Assembly: GCF_014648255.1 (NCBI RefSeq)
Contig: NZ_BMQT01000005.1
Location: 268,294-332,293, forward strand
DNA: 64,000 bases
From: Nocardioides albus
Lineage (GTDB): Bacteria; Actinomycetota; Actinomycetes; Propionibacteriales; Nocardioidaceae
Direction: 5' to 3'
In this document: piece after piece, positions 1 through 7,684 of the stretch
How the letters are laid out: each line of letters starts with the position of its first letter
Numbering within the stretch: the first letter of the stretch is position 1
The notes under the pieces: model-generated
What the model saw: the letters and a program-made list of their open reading frames with translations, nothing else
Database searches by the model: none
Told to the model about the DNA's origin: nothing
Made by a program: the position numbers and the translations under genes

Positions 1-888
1 TGGCGGCTCGGGGGCCGGGGCGGGCTCGGGGGCGGGCTCCGGGGCGGGCTCGGGCTCAGGCGCCGGCGCCGGAGCGGGGTCTGCCGAAGCACTCCCGCCG
101 GTGGGGGCGGAGAACGTCCTGGAGGCGGCGTGAGACCCACCGTTGGCCTCGGCGGTGGAGGGTGCGTCGTAGTCGCCGTTGGAGTGCTTGCCGCCGGGGA
201 TGGTGCGTGCGGACGCGGGGGAGAAGGGCGACGTCCTCTCCGGCGCGATCACACCGGGGGCATCGATGACCTTCTGGCTGCCGGTGTCGACCACAGGGAC
301 GGCGTCGTACTGCCCAGCGTGGGCCTTGACCTGCTGCGGCTGGTCCTCGAGGCCCGATCCCACGTTGGCCTGGGCGAAGGCGCCGATGCCGGCCGAGGCG
401 ATCGCCATCGCCGCGAGCGGCAGCAGGACGGCTTTGTTGTTGCGGCCGCGGCGCTCCGGCGTGGTGACCTGGTCCGTGGCCGCGCCGTTTCGGGTTGGCA
501 CCTGCGCGGCGGCGTAGGACGGCATCGCGGGGTTGGCGAATGTCACCGGCCCGGCCGGATGCAGCTGCTGGGCCGTGTAGGGGCTCGGCTGGTAGGCGTA
601 CTGAGGTGGTGCCTGCGGGGCCATCGGCAGCCGGTAGACGGGCCGAGGCGGCGGCGGGGCGGGCGGCCCCTGGCGAGCGGGCGCCGGGCCGGGAGCGGTG
701 GTCGGCTTGGGACTGGTGAACCACGACTCGGTCGCCGGCGACGTCCCCTCCAGCGCGCGGTTCGCGATCTCGAGCGGGTCTGCCGTGCTGTCGTTCATGG
801 TGCGCATCTGTGGGGCGGGGTGTCGAGCCGGCGTGGGTGGGACGTTCGAGAGGTCCCCCGTCGCGGGCCGACGATTCGCTTCAGTCAT
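1..888 (-). CDS. Proline-rich membrane-anchored protein, C-terminus beyond window
   Basis: The gene runs leftward off the window edge, so only the first 296 residues are visible. The N-terminal ~135 residues are rich in Pro, Ala and Gln and look disordered and cytoplasmic. A basic patch (RRGRNNK) precedes one hydrophobic segment at roughly residues 148-168. The remainder would be extracellular and ends at the window edge in a Pro-Ala-Glu repeat of the (PEPA)n type that usually acts as a wall-spanning linker. The start ATG at 888 has GGAGA about 10 bases upstream; an internal ATG about 30 codons later is possible. A cell-wall hydrolase or wall-binding domain may lie beyond the edge, but nothing visible proves it. 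Its upstream region is shared with the terminator of the lyase operon. Confidence 0.75.
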   Translation of the reverse strand, partial: MTEANRRPATGDLSNVPPTPARHPAPQMRTMNDSTADPLEIANRALEGTSPATESWFTSPKPTTAPGPAPARQGPPAPPPPRPVYRLPMAPQAPPQYAYQPSPYTAQQLHPAGPVTFANPAMPSYAAAQVPTRNGAATDQVTTPERRGRNNKAVLLPLAAMAIASAGIGAFAQANVGSGLEDQPQQVKAHAGQYDAVPVVDTGSQKVIDAPGVIAPERTSPFSPASARTIPGGKHSNGDYDAPSTAEANGGSHAASRTFSAPTGGSASADPAPAPAPEPEPAPEPAPEPAPAPEPP

Positions 889-982
889 CTGACGCTGTCT
901 CCTGAGCGCTTAGCGAGTGTCGGTTGTGTCGCGCAGCACGTAACGGAACCAGAATCTCGACTGTTTGTCACCTTCTTCTCAG

Positions 983-1022
983 AAAAAAGTTACCTCCGAG
1001 CTCGACGGAGCTCGGAGGTAAC
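983..1022 (-). terminator. Rho-independent terminator of the lyase pair
   Basis: A perfect 15-bp stem (989-1003 with 1008-1022) has a 4-base loop and is followed on the minus strand by six T (983-988). It lies 38 bases past the stop of the 1060-1920 gene and so ends the two-gene lyase transcript. Confidence 0.9.
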
Positions 1023-1059
1023 GGGAAAGATACGACCGGGGGTATATCTCGGGACGTGT

Positions 1060-1920
1060 TCAGAGCGCGGCGATGGCCTCGGCGATGCTCAGCGTGCGCC
1101 GCGCGGACTCGACGTGGAGGTTCTCCACCATCTTGCCGTTGTAGGTCACCACGCCGCCACCGCTGGCCTCCCAGGTCTCGATGAGGCCCCTGGCGTCGGC
1201 GACGGCCTGCTCGCTGGGTGCGAAGCCGGCGTTGGCGCCGTCGACCTGGCTGGGATGGATCAGGGTCTTGCCGTCGAACCCGAAGATTCGGCCCTGCTCG
1301 ACCTCGGCCGCGTAGCCCTCGGCGTCCTTCACGTTGTTGTAGACGCCGTCGAGGATGACCTTGCCGCTCGCGCGTGCGGCGAGCACGGCCAGCTGGAGGC
1401 TGGTGACCAGGTTGGCGCGGGCGGGGACGTGGTCGACGTACAGCTCCTTGACCAGGTCGTTGGTGCCCATGACGAGCACCGTCAGCCGCTCGGACGCGGA
1501 GGCGATCTCCTCGGCGTGGAGGATGGCGTACGGGCTCTCGATCATGGCCCACAGCTTGGTCTGCTCGGGGACGCCGGCCTTCTCGAAGGCCGCGACGAGG
1601 TCGTGCACCTGCTGGGCGCTGTTGACCTTGGGGACCACGATGGCGTCGGGCCCTGCCTTGGCGGCGGCGGCGAGGTCGTCGGCGTGCCACTCGGTGTCGG
1701 CGCCGTTGATGCGGATGGTCAGGTATTTGTTGCCGTACTCGCCGGACGTCACGGCCGCGGCCGCGTTCTCGCGCGCCTCCGGCTTGGCGTCGGGGGCGAC
1801 GGCATCCTCGAGGTCGAGGATCAGCGCGTCGGCGGTGATCGTCTTGGCCTTCTCGAGGGCACGCGTGTTGGAGCTCGGCATGTAGAGGACCGAGCGCAGG
1901 GGGCGGAATGCCTGAGTCAT
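1060..1920 (-). CDS. HpcH/HpaI aldolase/citrate lyase family protein (CitE-like CoA-ester lyase or thioesterase)
   Basis: This 286-residue TIM-barrel protein has the CitE signature: an N-terminal RSVLYMPSSN substrate-binding segment, LILDLEDAV near residue 35, VPKVN near 107, the glutamate in MIESPYAI near 137, and GFDGKTLIHPSQV near 218. The family acts on CoA esters of malate, methylmalate or citramalate using Mg2+. Its length resembles (3S)-malyl-CoA thioesterase (Mcl2) as well as CitE-type lyases, so the exact reaction is open. The gene starts three bases after the stop of the larger lyase gene, so the two are cotranscribed and end at a strong terminator. A role in the ethylmalonyl-CoA or glyoxylate route of acetyl-CoA assimilation is an inference. 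Confidence 0.85.
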   Translation of the reverse strand: MTQAFRPLRSVLYMPSSNTRALEKAKTITADALILDLEDAVAPDAKPEARENAAAAVTSGEYGNKYLTIRINGADTEWHADDLAAAAKAGPDAIVVPKVNSAQQVHDLVAAFEKAGVPEQTKLWAMIESPYAILHAEEIASASERLTVLVMGTNDLVKELYVDHVPARANLVTSLQLAVLAARASGKVILDGVYNNVKDAEGYAAEVEQGRIFGFDGKTLIHPSQVDGANAGFAPSEQAVADARGLIETWEASGGGVVTYNGKMVENLHVESARRTLSIAEAIAAL

Positions 1921-1923
1921 GAT

Positions 1924-2994
1924 TCAGTCCTCGATCTCGATGGTGTCGTAGAGCTCCTTGAGCTTCGGGTCGATGGCGGCCAGCTCCTCGGCGAGGTCGA
2001 CGAGGACGAGGCACTGCTTGAGCGAGGCGTCGTCCTCCATCTTGCCGTCGAGCATGACCGCACCGGTGCCGTCACCCATGGCGGCGACCACGCGGCGGGC
2101 GTGCTTGATGTCCTCGACGCTGGGGGAGAAGACCCGGTTGGCGATCTCGATCTGCTTGGGGTGCAGGCTCCAGGTGCCGACGCAGCCGAGCAGGAACGCG
2201 TTGCGGAACTGGTCCTCGGCCGCGACCACGTCGGTGATGTCGCCGAACGGGCCGTAGTAGGGGTAGATCCCCGCCGCGGCGCACGCGTCGACCATCTTCG
2301 CGATCGTGTAGTGCCACAGGTCCTGCTGGAAGACGGTGCGCTCGCCGTGGATGTTGCCGTCGATCGGGTCCTGGCGGACCAGGTAGCCCGGGTGGCCGCC
2401 GCCGACGCGGGTGGTCTTCATCTTGCGGTCGGCCGCGAGGTCGGCCGGGCCGAGGCTGATGCCCTGCATACGCGGGGAGGCCAGCGCGATCTCCTCGACG
2501 TTGGCCACGCCGCGCGCGGTCTCGAGGATGGCGTGGATGAGGATCGGCTTCTGTACGCCGCCCTTGGCCTCGAGCTGCGCGAGGATCCGGTCCACGTAGT
2601 GGATGTCCTCGGGGCCCTGCACCTTCGGCACCATCACGACGTCGAGCTTGTCGCCGATCTCGGTGACCAGGGTGACCAGGTCGTCGAGCACCCACGGGGA
2701 GTCGAGGCTGTTGATCCGGGTCCAGAGCTGGGTCTTCCCGAAGTCTGTGGCCTTGGCGATCTCGACCAGGCCCTCGCGCGCGGCGACCTTGTTGTCCGCC
2801 TTGACGGCGTCCTCCAGGTTGCCGAGGAGGACGTCGACGGTGCCGACCATGGCGGGCACCTTGGCTGCCATCTTCGGGTTCGACGGGTCGAAGAAGTGGA
2901 TCGCGCGACTCGGCCGTGCCGGGATCTCCCGCAGCGGTGCGGGGGCGCCCACCGCCAGCGGCGCGAAGAAGTCCTTGGGGCTCTTGTGACTCAT
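1924..2994 (-). CDS. HpcH/HpaI aldolase family protein, malyl-CoA lyase-like
   Basis: This 356-residue member of the citrate/malyl-CoA lyase superfamily is longer than its partner. Key segments are [12 protein letters not shown] near residue 80, [10 protein letters not shown] near 140, [15 protein letters not shown] near 180, ISLGPADLA, and a C-terminal [14 protein letters not shown] that positions the substrate. Conserved acidic residues in LEDA and ETA should bind Mg2+. The family condenses or cleaves glyoxylate with acetyl- or propionyl-CoA. I chose ATG 2994 because AGGG lies about 8 bases upstream; a GTG at 3003 has no ribosome binding site. It is the first gene of a two-gene operon with the CitE-like protein. 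No other ethylmalonyl-CoA pathway gene is in the window, so the pathway assignment is tentative. Confidence 0.85.
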   Translation of the reverse strand: MSHKSPKDFFAPLAVGAPAPLREIPARPSRAIHFFDPSNPKMAAKVPAMVGTVDVLLGNLEDAVKADNKVAAREGLVEIAKATDFGKTQLWTRINSLDSPWVLDDLVTLVTEIGDKLDVVMVPKVQGPEDIHYVDRILAQLEAKGGVQKPILIHAILETARGVANVEEIALASPRMQGISLGPADLAADRKMKTTRVGGGHPGYLVRQDPIDGNIHGERTVFQQDLWHYTIAKMVDACAAAGIYPYYGPFGDITDVVAAEDQFRNAFLLGCVGTWSLHPKQIEIANRVFSPSVEDIKHARRVVAAMGDGTGAVMLDGKMEDDASLKQCLVLVDLAEELAAIDPKLKELYDTIEIED

Positions 2995-3051
2995 GCCGGT
3001 CACCCTAACGGCCGGGGGTTACCGGTCGGTAGGTGTCTCGGCTTGTAACGA

Positions 3052-3186
3052 TCACGGTCGACGTCGGGCGGGGTGGTCCTTCGGTACGCGGGCGCCGTGC
3101 CGGATCCGGGCGCCGGCGTCGAGGCCGGCGAGGACGGAGCGCACCGTGGTGCGGAGCTTGCTGGGGTTCTTCCGGTAGCTGGTCAT
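3052..3186 (-). CDS. Small basic protein, 44 residues, unknown function
   Basis: This short ATG-to-TGA frame reads MTSYRKNPSKLRTTVRSVLA at its start and ends in DHPARRRP. It has no membrane segment or Cys motif and is strongly basic. Nearly every codon ends in G or C (about 40 of 44), the pattern of the real genes around it and not expected by chance in a 135-base spacer. GGAG sits very close to the ATG. It is divergent from the GlxA-type regulator, with only 71 bases between their starts, so it is an obvious candidate target of that regulator. I do not recognise the family. Confidence 0.5.
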   Translation of the reverse strand: MTSYRKNPSKLRTTVRSVLAGLDAGARIRHGARVPKDHPARRRP

Positions 3187-3257
3187 GACTCCATCGTGCT
3201 CGCGGTGGGGCCGATTCAGGGAGTGGCAGAATTGACTATGAATGATAGATTCTTGCC

Positions 3258-4214
3258 ATGCCTGTGAAGCCGTCTGTCGCCATCCCGATCGTCGACGGGA
3301 TGACCCTGTTCGAGATCGGGATGCCGCTCGAGGCGCTCGGCTACGACTGGGACCACGACGCCAGCCCGCTCTACGACGTGGTGCTGTGCGGCGACCTGCG
3401 TGGCGTACGTGTCCACGGTGGGCCGCGGCTGACCCCGCACCGGCCGATGACCGCGCTGGCCGAGGCGGGCACGGTGCTGGTGCCGGCGATCCGCCCGGGT
3501 GATCCGATCAGCCCGGCTCTGCTCCGAGAGCTTCGCCGGGCCGCCCGGGCCGGTGCTCGGATGGTCTCGTTGTGCACCGGCGCCTTCGCCTTGGCCGAAG
3601 CCGGGCTGCTCGACGGTCGCCGCGCGACGACCCACTGGCGCTGGGCGGAGCTGTTCCGGCGTACGTATCCGAGGGTCGAGCTCGACCCGCGGGCGATCTA
3701 CGTCGACGACGGTGTGCTGACCAGCGCCGGCTCGGCCGCGGGGCTGGACCTGTGCCTCCACCTGATCCGCACCGACCACGGCCAGCACGCCGCCAACACC
3801 ATCGCGCGCAACCTGGTCATCGCCTCGCATCGCGACGGCGACCAGGCCCAGTACGTCGCGGCCGACCCGCTCACCGAGCAGGCCCGTTGGCTCGACGAGC
3901 TGCGCACCTGGCTCCGCGCCCACCTGCACGAGGACGTCACCCTCGAGCGCCTGGCGGCGGCCGCCGCGGTCTCCCCGCGCACCCTCGCCCGGCGCTTCGA
4001 ACGTGACCTCGCCACCACCCCGATGCGCTGGGTCGCCGCCGAGCGGATCGCGGTCGCCAAGACCCTCCTGGAGACCACAGACCTCCCGATCGACCGGGTC
4101 AGCCACGGGGCGGGCTACTACTCGCCGGTGACCTTCAGGGCCGGGTTCATCTCGGAGGTCGGGGTGACTCCTGGCCGCTATCGGACGCGGTTCTCGCGGC
4201 GTGAGGTCGGGTAG
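3258..4214 (+). CDS. GlxA-family transcriptional regulator (DJ-1/PfpI domain + AraC HTH)
   Basis: This 318-residue regulator has two parts. Residues 1-190 form a DJ-1/PfpI class I amidotransferase-like fold with the nucleophile-elbow cysteine at C106 (MVSLCTGAFALAEAG) and the downstream THWRWAELF and GSAAGLDLCLHLI segments typical of GlxA proteins. Residues ~220-318 form an AraC double helix-turn-helix, with LERLAAAAAVSPRTLARRF in the first and PIDRVSHGAGYYSPVTFRAG in the second. Family members sense small metabolites and activate nearby operons. The AT-richer 71-bp spacer to the divergent small gene probably holds its promoter and operator. The ligand cannot be told from sequence. Confidence 0.9.
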   Translation: MPVKPSVAIPIVDGMTLFEIGMPLEALGYDWDHDASPLYDVVLCGDLRGVRVHGGPRLTPHRPMTALAEAGTVLVPAIRPGDPISPALLRELRRAARAGARMVSLCTGAFALAEAGLLDGRRATTHWRWAELFRRTYPRVELDPRAIYVDDGVLTSAGSAAGLDLCLHLIRTDHGQHAANTIARNLVIASHRDGDQAQYVAADPLTEQARWLDELRTWLRAHLHEDVTLERLAAAAAVSPRTLARRFERDLATTPMRWVAAERIAVAKTLLETTDLPIDRVSHGAGYYSPVTFRAGFISEVGVTPGRYRTRFSRREVG

Positions 4215-4230
4215 CGTCCGGGTGATGCGT

Positions 4231-4326
4231 TGAATGCCCACCGAGGTAACTCGGTCCGGTCTCGCCTGCTTCGCGGAGTTCCATGAAGACAGTGGCGGTC
4301 CACCGAGTTACCTCGGTGAACATTCA
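4231..4326. repeat. Divergent copy of the 86-bp palindromic element (copy A1)
   Basis: The 96-base element is bounded by 25-bp imperfect inverted repeats (two mismatches). Each end holds a smaller hairpin with the word ACCGAGGTAACTCGGT. Its core CGCGGAGTTCCATGA matches the core of copies A2-A5. It lies between convergent genes, and its right end contains the stop codon of the DUF1992 gene. Confidence 0.75.
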
Positions 4327-4866
4327 CTGCCGCCGCTGCCACCAGCGACGCTTCCGAGCGTCCTCCTGGCGGCGTACGTTCTTGGCTGCCTCGACCCGGG
4401 CGGCGCGGCGCTCGCGCCACTCGTCGAGGGTGGCCTCGACGTCGCGGGGCATGGTGATGAGAGGCGGGCCCTCGGGCGCCCCGTAGCGGGCCGCGATGAC
4501 GCGCTCGTTGAACTCCTCGACGATCCTGCGGGCGCCGTCCTCGGTGGTCTCCCGATCGATGAGGTCGTCGAGCTCGGCGTCGTCCTTGCGGAGCTGGACG
4601 GACCGGGGGAGCACCACGATCCGCTCCCGCTCGATGAGCTGTTTGACCCACCAGTCGGGGTCGTGATCGCGGTCGAGGTTCTTGATCGGCTTGCCGGCGC
4701 CGGGCAGGTCGTCGAACTCGCCGCGCTGGATCGACTGCTGCACCTGCAGATCGACCCACTTGGCCTGGTCCTGCATCCGGGCGGCAGCAGCGGTCTTGCT
4801 CGCAGCATCGTCGAGGGGCGGGTGCGTCTCCGGGCGTCCCTCCGGCCGGTCTTCGCTCGTGGGCAT
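4324..4866 (-). CDS. DUF1992 protein (DnaJ-C28-like conserved domain)
   Basis: This 180-residue soluble protein carries the DUF1992 core at residues ~35-105: a helix with VQQSIQRGEFDDLPGAGKPI, then DPDWWVKQLIERERIVVLP. Family members occur in bacteria and as DNAJC28 in eukaryotes, and their biochemical role is not established. The C-terminus is Arg-rich (RKRRWWQRRQ). The start ATG at 4866 has an ideal GGAGGTGA 5 bases upstream. It is separated from the MFS gene by only 25 bases on the same strand and is probably the last gene of the M20-MFS-DUF1992 transcript. The palindromic repeat A1 supplies the last bases, including the stop codon. Confidence 0.88.
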   Translation of the reverse strand: MPTSEDRPEGRPETHPPLDDAASKTAAAARMQDQAKWVDLQVQQSIQRGEFDDLPGAGKPIKNLDRDHDPDWWVKQLIERERIVVLPRSVQLRKDDAELDDLIDRETTEDGARRIVEEFNERVIAARYGAPEGPPLITMPRDVEATLDEWRERRAARVEAAKNVRRQEDARKRRWWQRRQ

Positions 4867-4891
4867 GTGGTCACCTCCAGCGCCGGAAAGT

Positions 4892-6331
4892 TTACCCAGC
4901 GCTGGTAGCGCGGCGGGGCAGCAGGAGCAGCAGCCCGGCCACGAGCGCGGTGACGCCGCAGACCGCCCACACCGTCAGGTAGCCCGACAGCGGCGCGTGC
5001 GCCTCGCCGGAGATCGAGCCGTCCGCGGCGAGCGCGATCGCGAAGACCGCGGAGGCGATCGCGCCGCCAACGGTCTTGGTGGCATTGGTCATGCCGGTCG
5101 CGAACGCGGTGCGGGAAGCAGGCGCCGCTGCGGCGGCCGCCGCCGGGAGCGAGGCCACCAGTGCGCCCGAGCCGAGCCCGACGACGGCCATGTTGAGGAG
5201 TCCTTGAGCGGTGGTGTCGTGGAACGGCAGCCACATCAGATAGCCCGCCGCCACCAGGAAGCAGGCGACCGCCTGCGCCCGCACCGGTCCGAGGAACCGT
5301 GCCCACAGCGGCAGGGTGAAGGCGGAGACGGCCATCGCGATGACGTACTCGGCGATCAGCAGTGACACGAACGACGCGCCCGCTCCCAGTCCGAAGCCGG
5401 CCTCTGCGGGGTCGGTGCGTGCGAAGGTCGACAGCGGGATCTGTGCCCCGAGCACCGACATCCCGAAGAGGAACGCGGTCAGCTGGATCGGCCACTGCCC
5501 ACGCGAGGCCAGCAGACGTACGTCGATGAGCGGCTCGCGCTGCCCCGCGTCGTCCAGCGCGGTCTCGATGCGCCAGAACGGGACCAGTGCGAGCAGGCCC
5601 AGGGCGACGAGAGACCAGGCGATCAAGGATCCGGCCCCGAGGACGCGTACGCCGACCAGGCCCGCCATGACGAGACCGAGCACCACGGTGAGCACCGCCA
5701 GCCCGAGCCAGTCGAAGGCGCCGCCGCTGGTGCCGGCATCTGGCTCGATGCCGACGGCGATGACGACGAAGACCGCGGTCACGGCCACGGCCGGGAAGGT
5801 CAGGATCGCCCACATCGGGAGCACGCCGACGAGTGCGCCGGCGGCGACCGCGCCGATGATCACCGAGAGCTGCAGCGCACCGACCAGGACACCGGCGGCC
5901 CGCCGGGTCAGGGCGGTGTCACCCCCGGTGCGCTTGTGGACGATGGCGACCTCGAGCGGCAGCCAGATGACGTAGGCGCCCTGGATCGACCAGGCGACCA
6001 GGAACGAGCCGAAGTCGGGAGCGACCACGGTCCACCAGGTGGCGGCCGCGGTGACGCCCGTCGCCAGCAGGAGCACCTTCTTGTGGCCGATCAGGTCGCC
6101 GAGCCGGGCGAGCGGCGGCACGCACAGCGCGGAGACGATCAGCTGCCCGGCCTCGAGCCAGTTGAGGTCGGCGTCGCCGACGCCGAGATGGTCGGCGAGG
6201 TCGGAGAAGATCGGCGTGTAGTAGCCCTGCAGGATGCCGCTGGCGAACTCGACGGCCACCAGGAAGCCGACGATCACCCAGATTCCGCGAGCAGCCCTCT
6301 CGACGCCGCTGCGCTGACTTTCGGTGGTCAC
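4892..6331 (-). CDS. MFS transporter, drug:H+ antiporter-like
   Basis: This 479-residue polytopic membrane protein has at least 12 hydrophobic segments. The loop between TM2 and TM3 has the MFS motif A (LARLGDLIGHKKVL, around residue 80). The central loop (REPLIDVRLLASRGQW) and overall length resemble the DHA2/14-TM group used for efflux of drugs or metabolites. TM segments late in the protein have an unusual run of Ala (LPAAAAAAAPASRTAF). The GTG start overlaps the stop of the M20 peptidase by four bases (GTGA), so the two are translationally coupled. The coupling suggests the exporter handles a product of, or substrate for, that hydrolase; the actual substrate is unknown. Confidence 0.88.
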   Translation of the reverse strand: MTTESQRSGVERAARGIWVIVGFLVAVEFASGILQGYYTPIFSDLADHLGVGDADLNWLEAGQLIVSALCVPPLARLGDLIGHKKVLLLATGVTAAATWWTVVAPDFGSFLVAWSIQGAYVIWLPLEVAIVHKRTGGDTALTRRAAGVLVGALQLSVIIGAVAAGALVGVLPMWAILTFPAVAVTAVFVVIAVGIEPDAGTSGGAFDWLGLAVLTVVLGLVMAGLVGVRVLGAGSLIAWSLVALGLLALVPFWRIETALDDAGQREPLIDVRLLASRGQWPIQLTAFLFGMSVLGAQIPLSTFARTDPAEAGFGLGAGASFVSLLIAEYVIAMAVSAFTLPLWARFLGPVRAQAVACFLVAAGYLMWLPFHDTTAQGLLNMAVVGLGSGALVASLPAAAAAAAPASRTAFATGMTNATKTVGGAIASAVFAIALAADGSISGEAHAPLSGYLTVWAVCGVTALVAGLLLLLPRRATSAG

Positions 6332-7632
6332 AGCGACTCGATCAACCTTCGGTAGAAACGGATCCCGTCGAGGTAGTCATCGACCCCGATGTTCTCGTCG
6401 GCGGCGTGGATGGTGGCCCGCTGGGCGGCGGTCATCCGGAACGGCGCGAACCGGTAGACCCGGTCGCTGATCTCGTAGAAGAAGCGTGAGTCGGTCGCGG
6501 CCATGACCGTGTAGGGAGCCGGAACCGCCTCCGGGAAGATCTCCGCGATGGTGTCGGTGACCAGCGAGAACGCCTCGTCACGAGGCGAGACCGGCGACGG
6601 CTCGCCGGCCCGGACGACCTCTATCTGGACCTGCTTGTCGCCGATCGCGGCGCGCAGCCGCTCGACGACCTCGGCGACGGTCTCGCCGACCATGATCCGC
6701 AGGTTGACCCCCGCCGTCGCGGCCGAGGCGATCACGTTGGCCGCCGGGCTGCCCTCGAGCGTCGTGATCGCGACGGTTGTGCGCACAAGTGCGGCCGGCT
6801 CGGGTCCCAGCCGGGTCAGCAGCCGGGCCAGTGCCGGGGCCAGCCGGCCGGCGTTGGCCAGCACGGGGCGCATGGGCTTGGCTGCGTACGGGGCGATCCG
6901 CTCGAACATCTCCACGGTCGGCGCCGGCAGCTGCACCGGCATCGACATCCGGTCGAGACGGGTGATCGCGCGGGCCAACCGCACGGTCGGGCCGTTGCGT
7001 CGTGGGGTGGAGGAGTGGCCGCCGTCGCCGGTCACCCGCAGACGTACGTCGGTGGTGCCCTTCTCGGCGACGCCGACGACCCCGATCGGCGCCGCGATCC
7101 CCGGGAAGGCGTCGAAGGCGACCGCACCGCCCTCGTCGAGCACGAACCACGGCGCGACCCCCTGGTTGCGGAGCTCTTCGACGGCCGCCCGCGCGGCAGC
7201 GCCGGTCGTCTCCTCGTCAGAGCCGAACGACAACCACACGTCGTACGCAGGCGTGAACCCGTCCGCGAGCAGCCCCTCGACCGCGGCGCAGATCGCGACC
7301 AGCTGGCCCTTGTCGTCCAGCGTGCCACGCCCGTGGATCACGCCGTCGACGATCTCGCCACCGAACGGGTCGTGCGTCCACTCGCCGGCGATCGGGACGA
7401 CGTCCTGATGGGCCATCAGGACGACTGGCTTCTCGGTCGAGGCGCCGGGCCAGCGAAAGAGGAGACCGTGCCCGCCTACCCGGGTGAGCGCGAGGGTCGA
7501 ATGGAGCAGCGGGAAGTGCTCGCGCAACGTCTCGTGGAGCTGCGCGAACGCCTCGGCCTCCGCGCCCGAACCGTCGTTGACGGTCGGGGCCCGGAGCGCG
7601 GCCTGGAGCGCGGCGACGGGATCGAGTGTCAT
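6328..7632 (-). CDS. M20 family metallopeptidase, PM20D1/carboxypeptidase-S-like
   Basis: This 434-residue zinc hydrolase has metal ligands visible in order: H75 in AHQDVVP, D106/D107 in GRGTLDDKG, the catalytic/bridging E140-E141 in GSDEET, D166-E167 in VLDEGGA, and a C-terminal His in TIHAADENIG. The lid (dimerisation) domain occupies residues ~195-310, with GGHSSTPRRNGPTVRLA at its start. The order of motifs and the W-x-H-D-P-F sequence after the first ligand match the PM20D1/carboxypeptidase S branch, which hydrolyses or forms N-acyl amino acids and cleaves dipeptides. It heads the operon with the MFS transporter. No signal peptide is present, so it is cytoplasmic. Confidence 0.9.
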   Translation of the reverse strand: MTLDPVAALQAALRAPTVNDGSGAEAEAFAQLHETLREHFPLLHSTLALTRVGGHGLLFRWPGASTEKPVVLMAHQDVVPIAGEWTHDPFGGEIVDGVIHGRGTLDDKGQLVAICAAVEGLLADGFTPAYDVWLSFGSDEETTGAAARAAVEELRNQGVAPWFVLDEGGAVAFDAFPGIAAPIGVVGVAEKGTTDVRLRVTGDGGHSSTPRRNGPTVRLARAITRLDRMSMPVQLPAPTVEMFERIAPYAAKPMRPVLANAGRLAPALARLLTRLGPEPAALVRTTVAITTLEGSPAANVIASAATAGVNLRIMVGETVAEVVERLRAAIGDKQVQIEVVRAGEPSPVSPRDEAFSLVTDTIAEIFPEAVPAPYTVMAATDSRFFYEISDRVYRFAPFRMTAAQRATIHAADENIGVDDYLDGIRFYRRLIESL

Positions 7633-7684
7633 GGCCGCAACCTAGTCGGCCATGACACCGTCGATCACCGTGGTAGCGCCTCCG

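Noticed and set aside
889..982. A riboswitch (c-di-AMP ydaO type) before the proline-rich wall protein
   Set aside because: The leader is under 100 bases, and I could not find the conserved ydaO core or its pseudoknot partners.
130..3048. A 972-codon open frame on the plus strand opposite the two lyase genes
   Set aside because: It is an antisense shadow of GC-rich codons. The minus strand shows two complete, recognisable enzymes with a ribosome binding site and a terminator.
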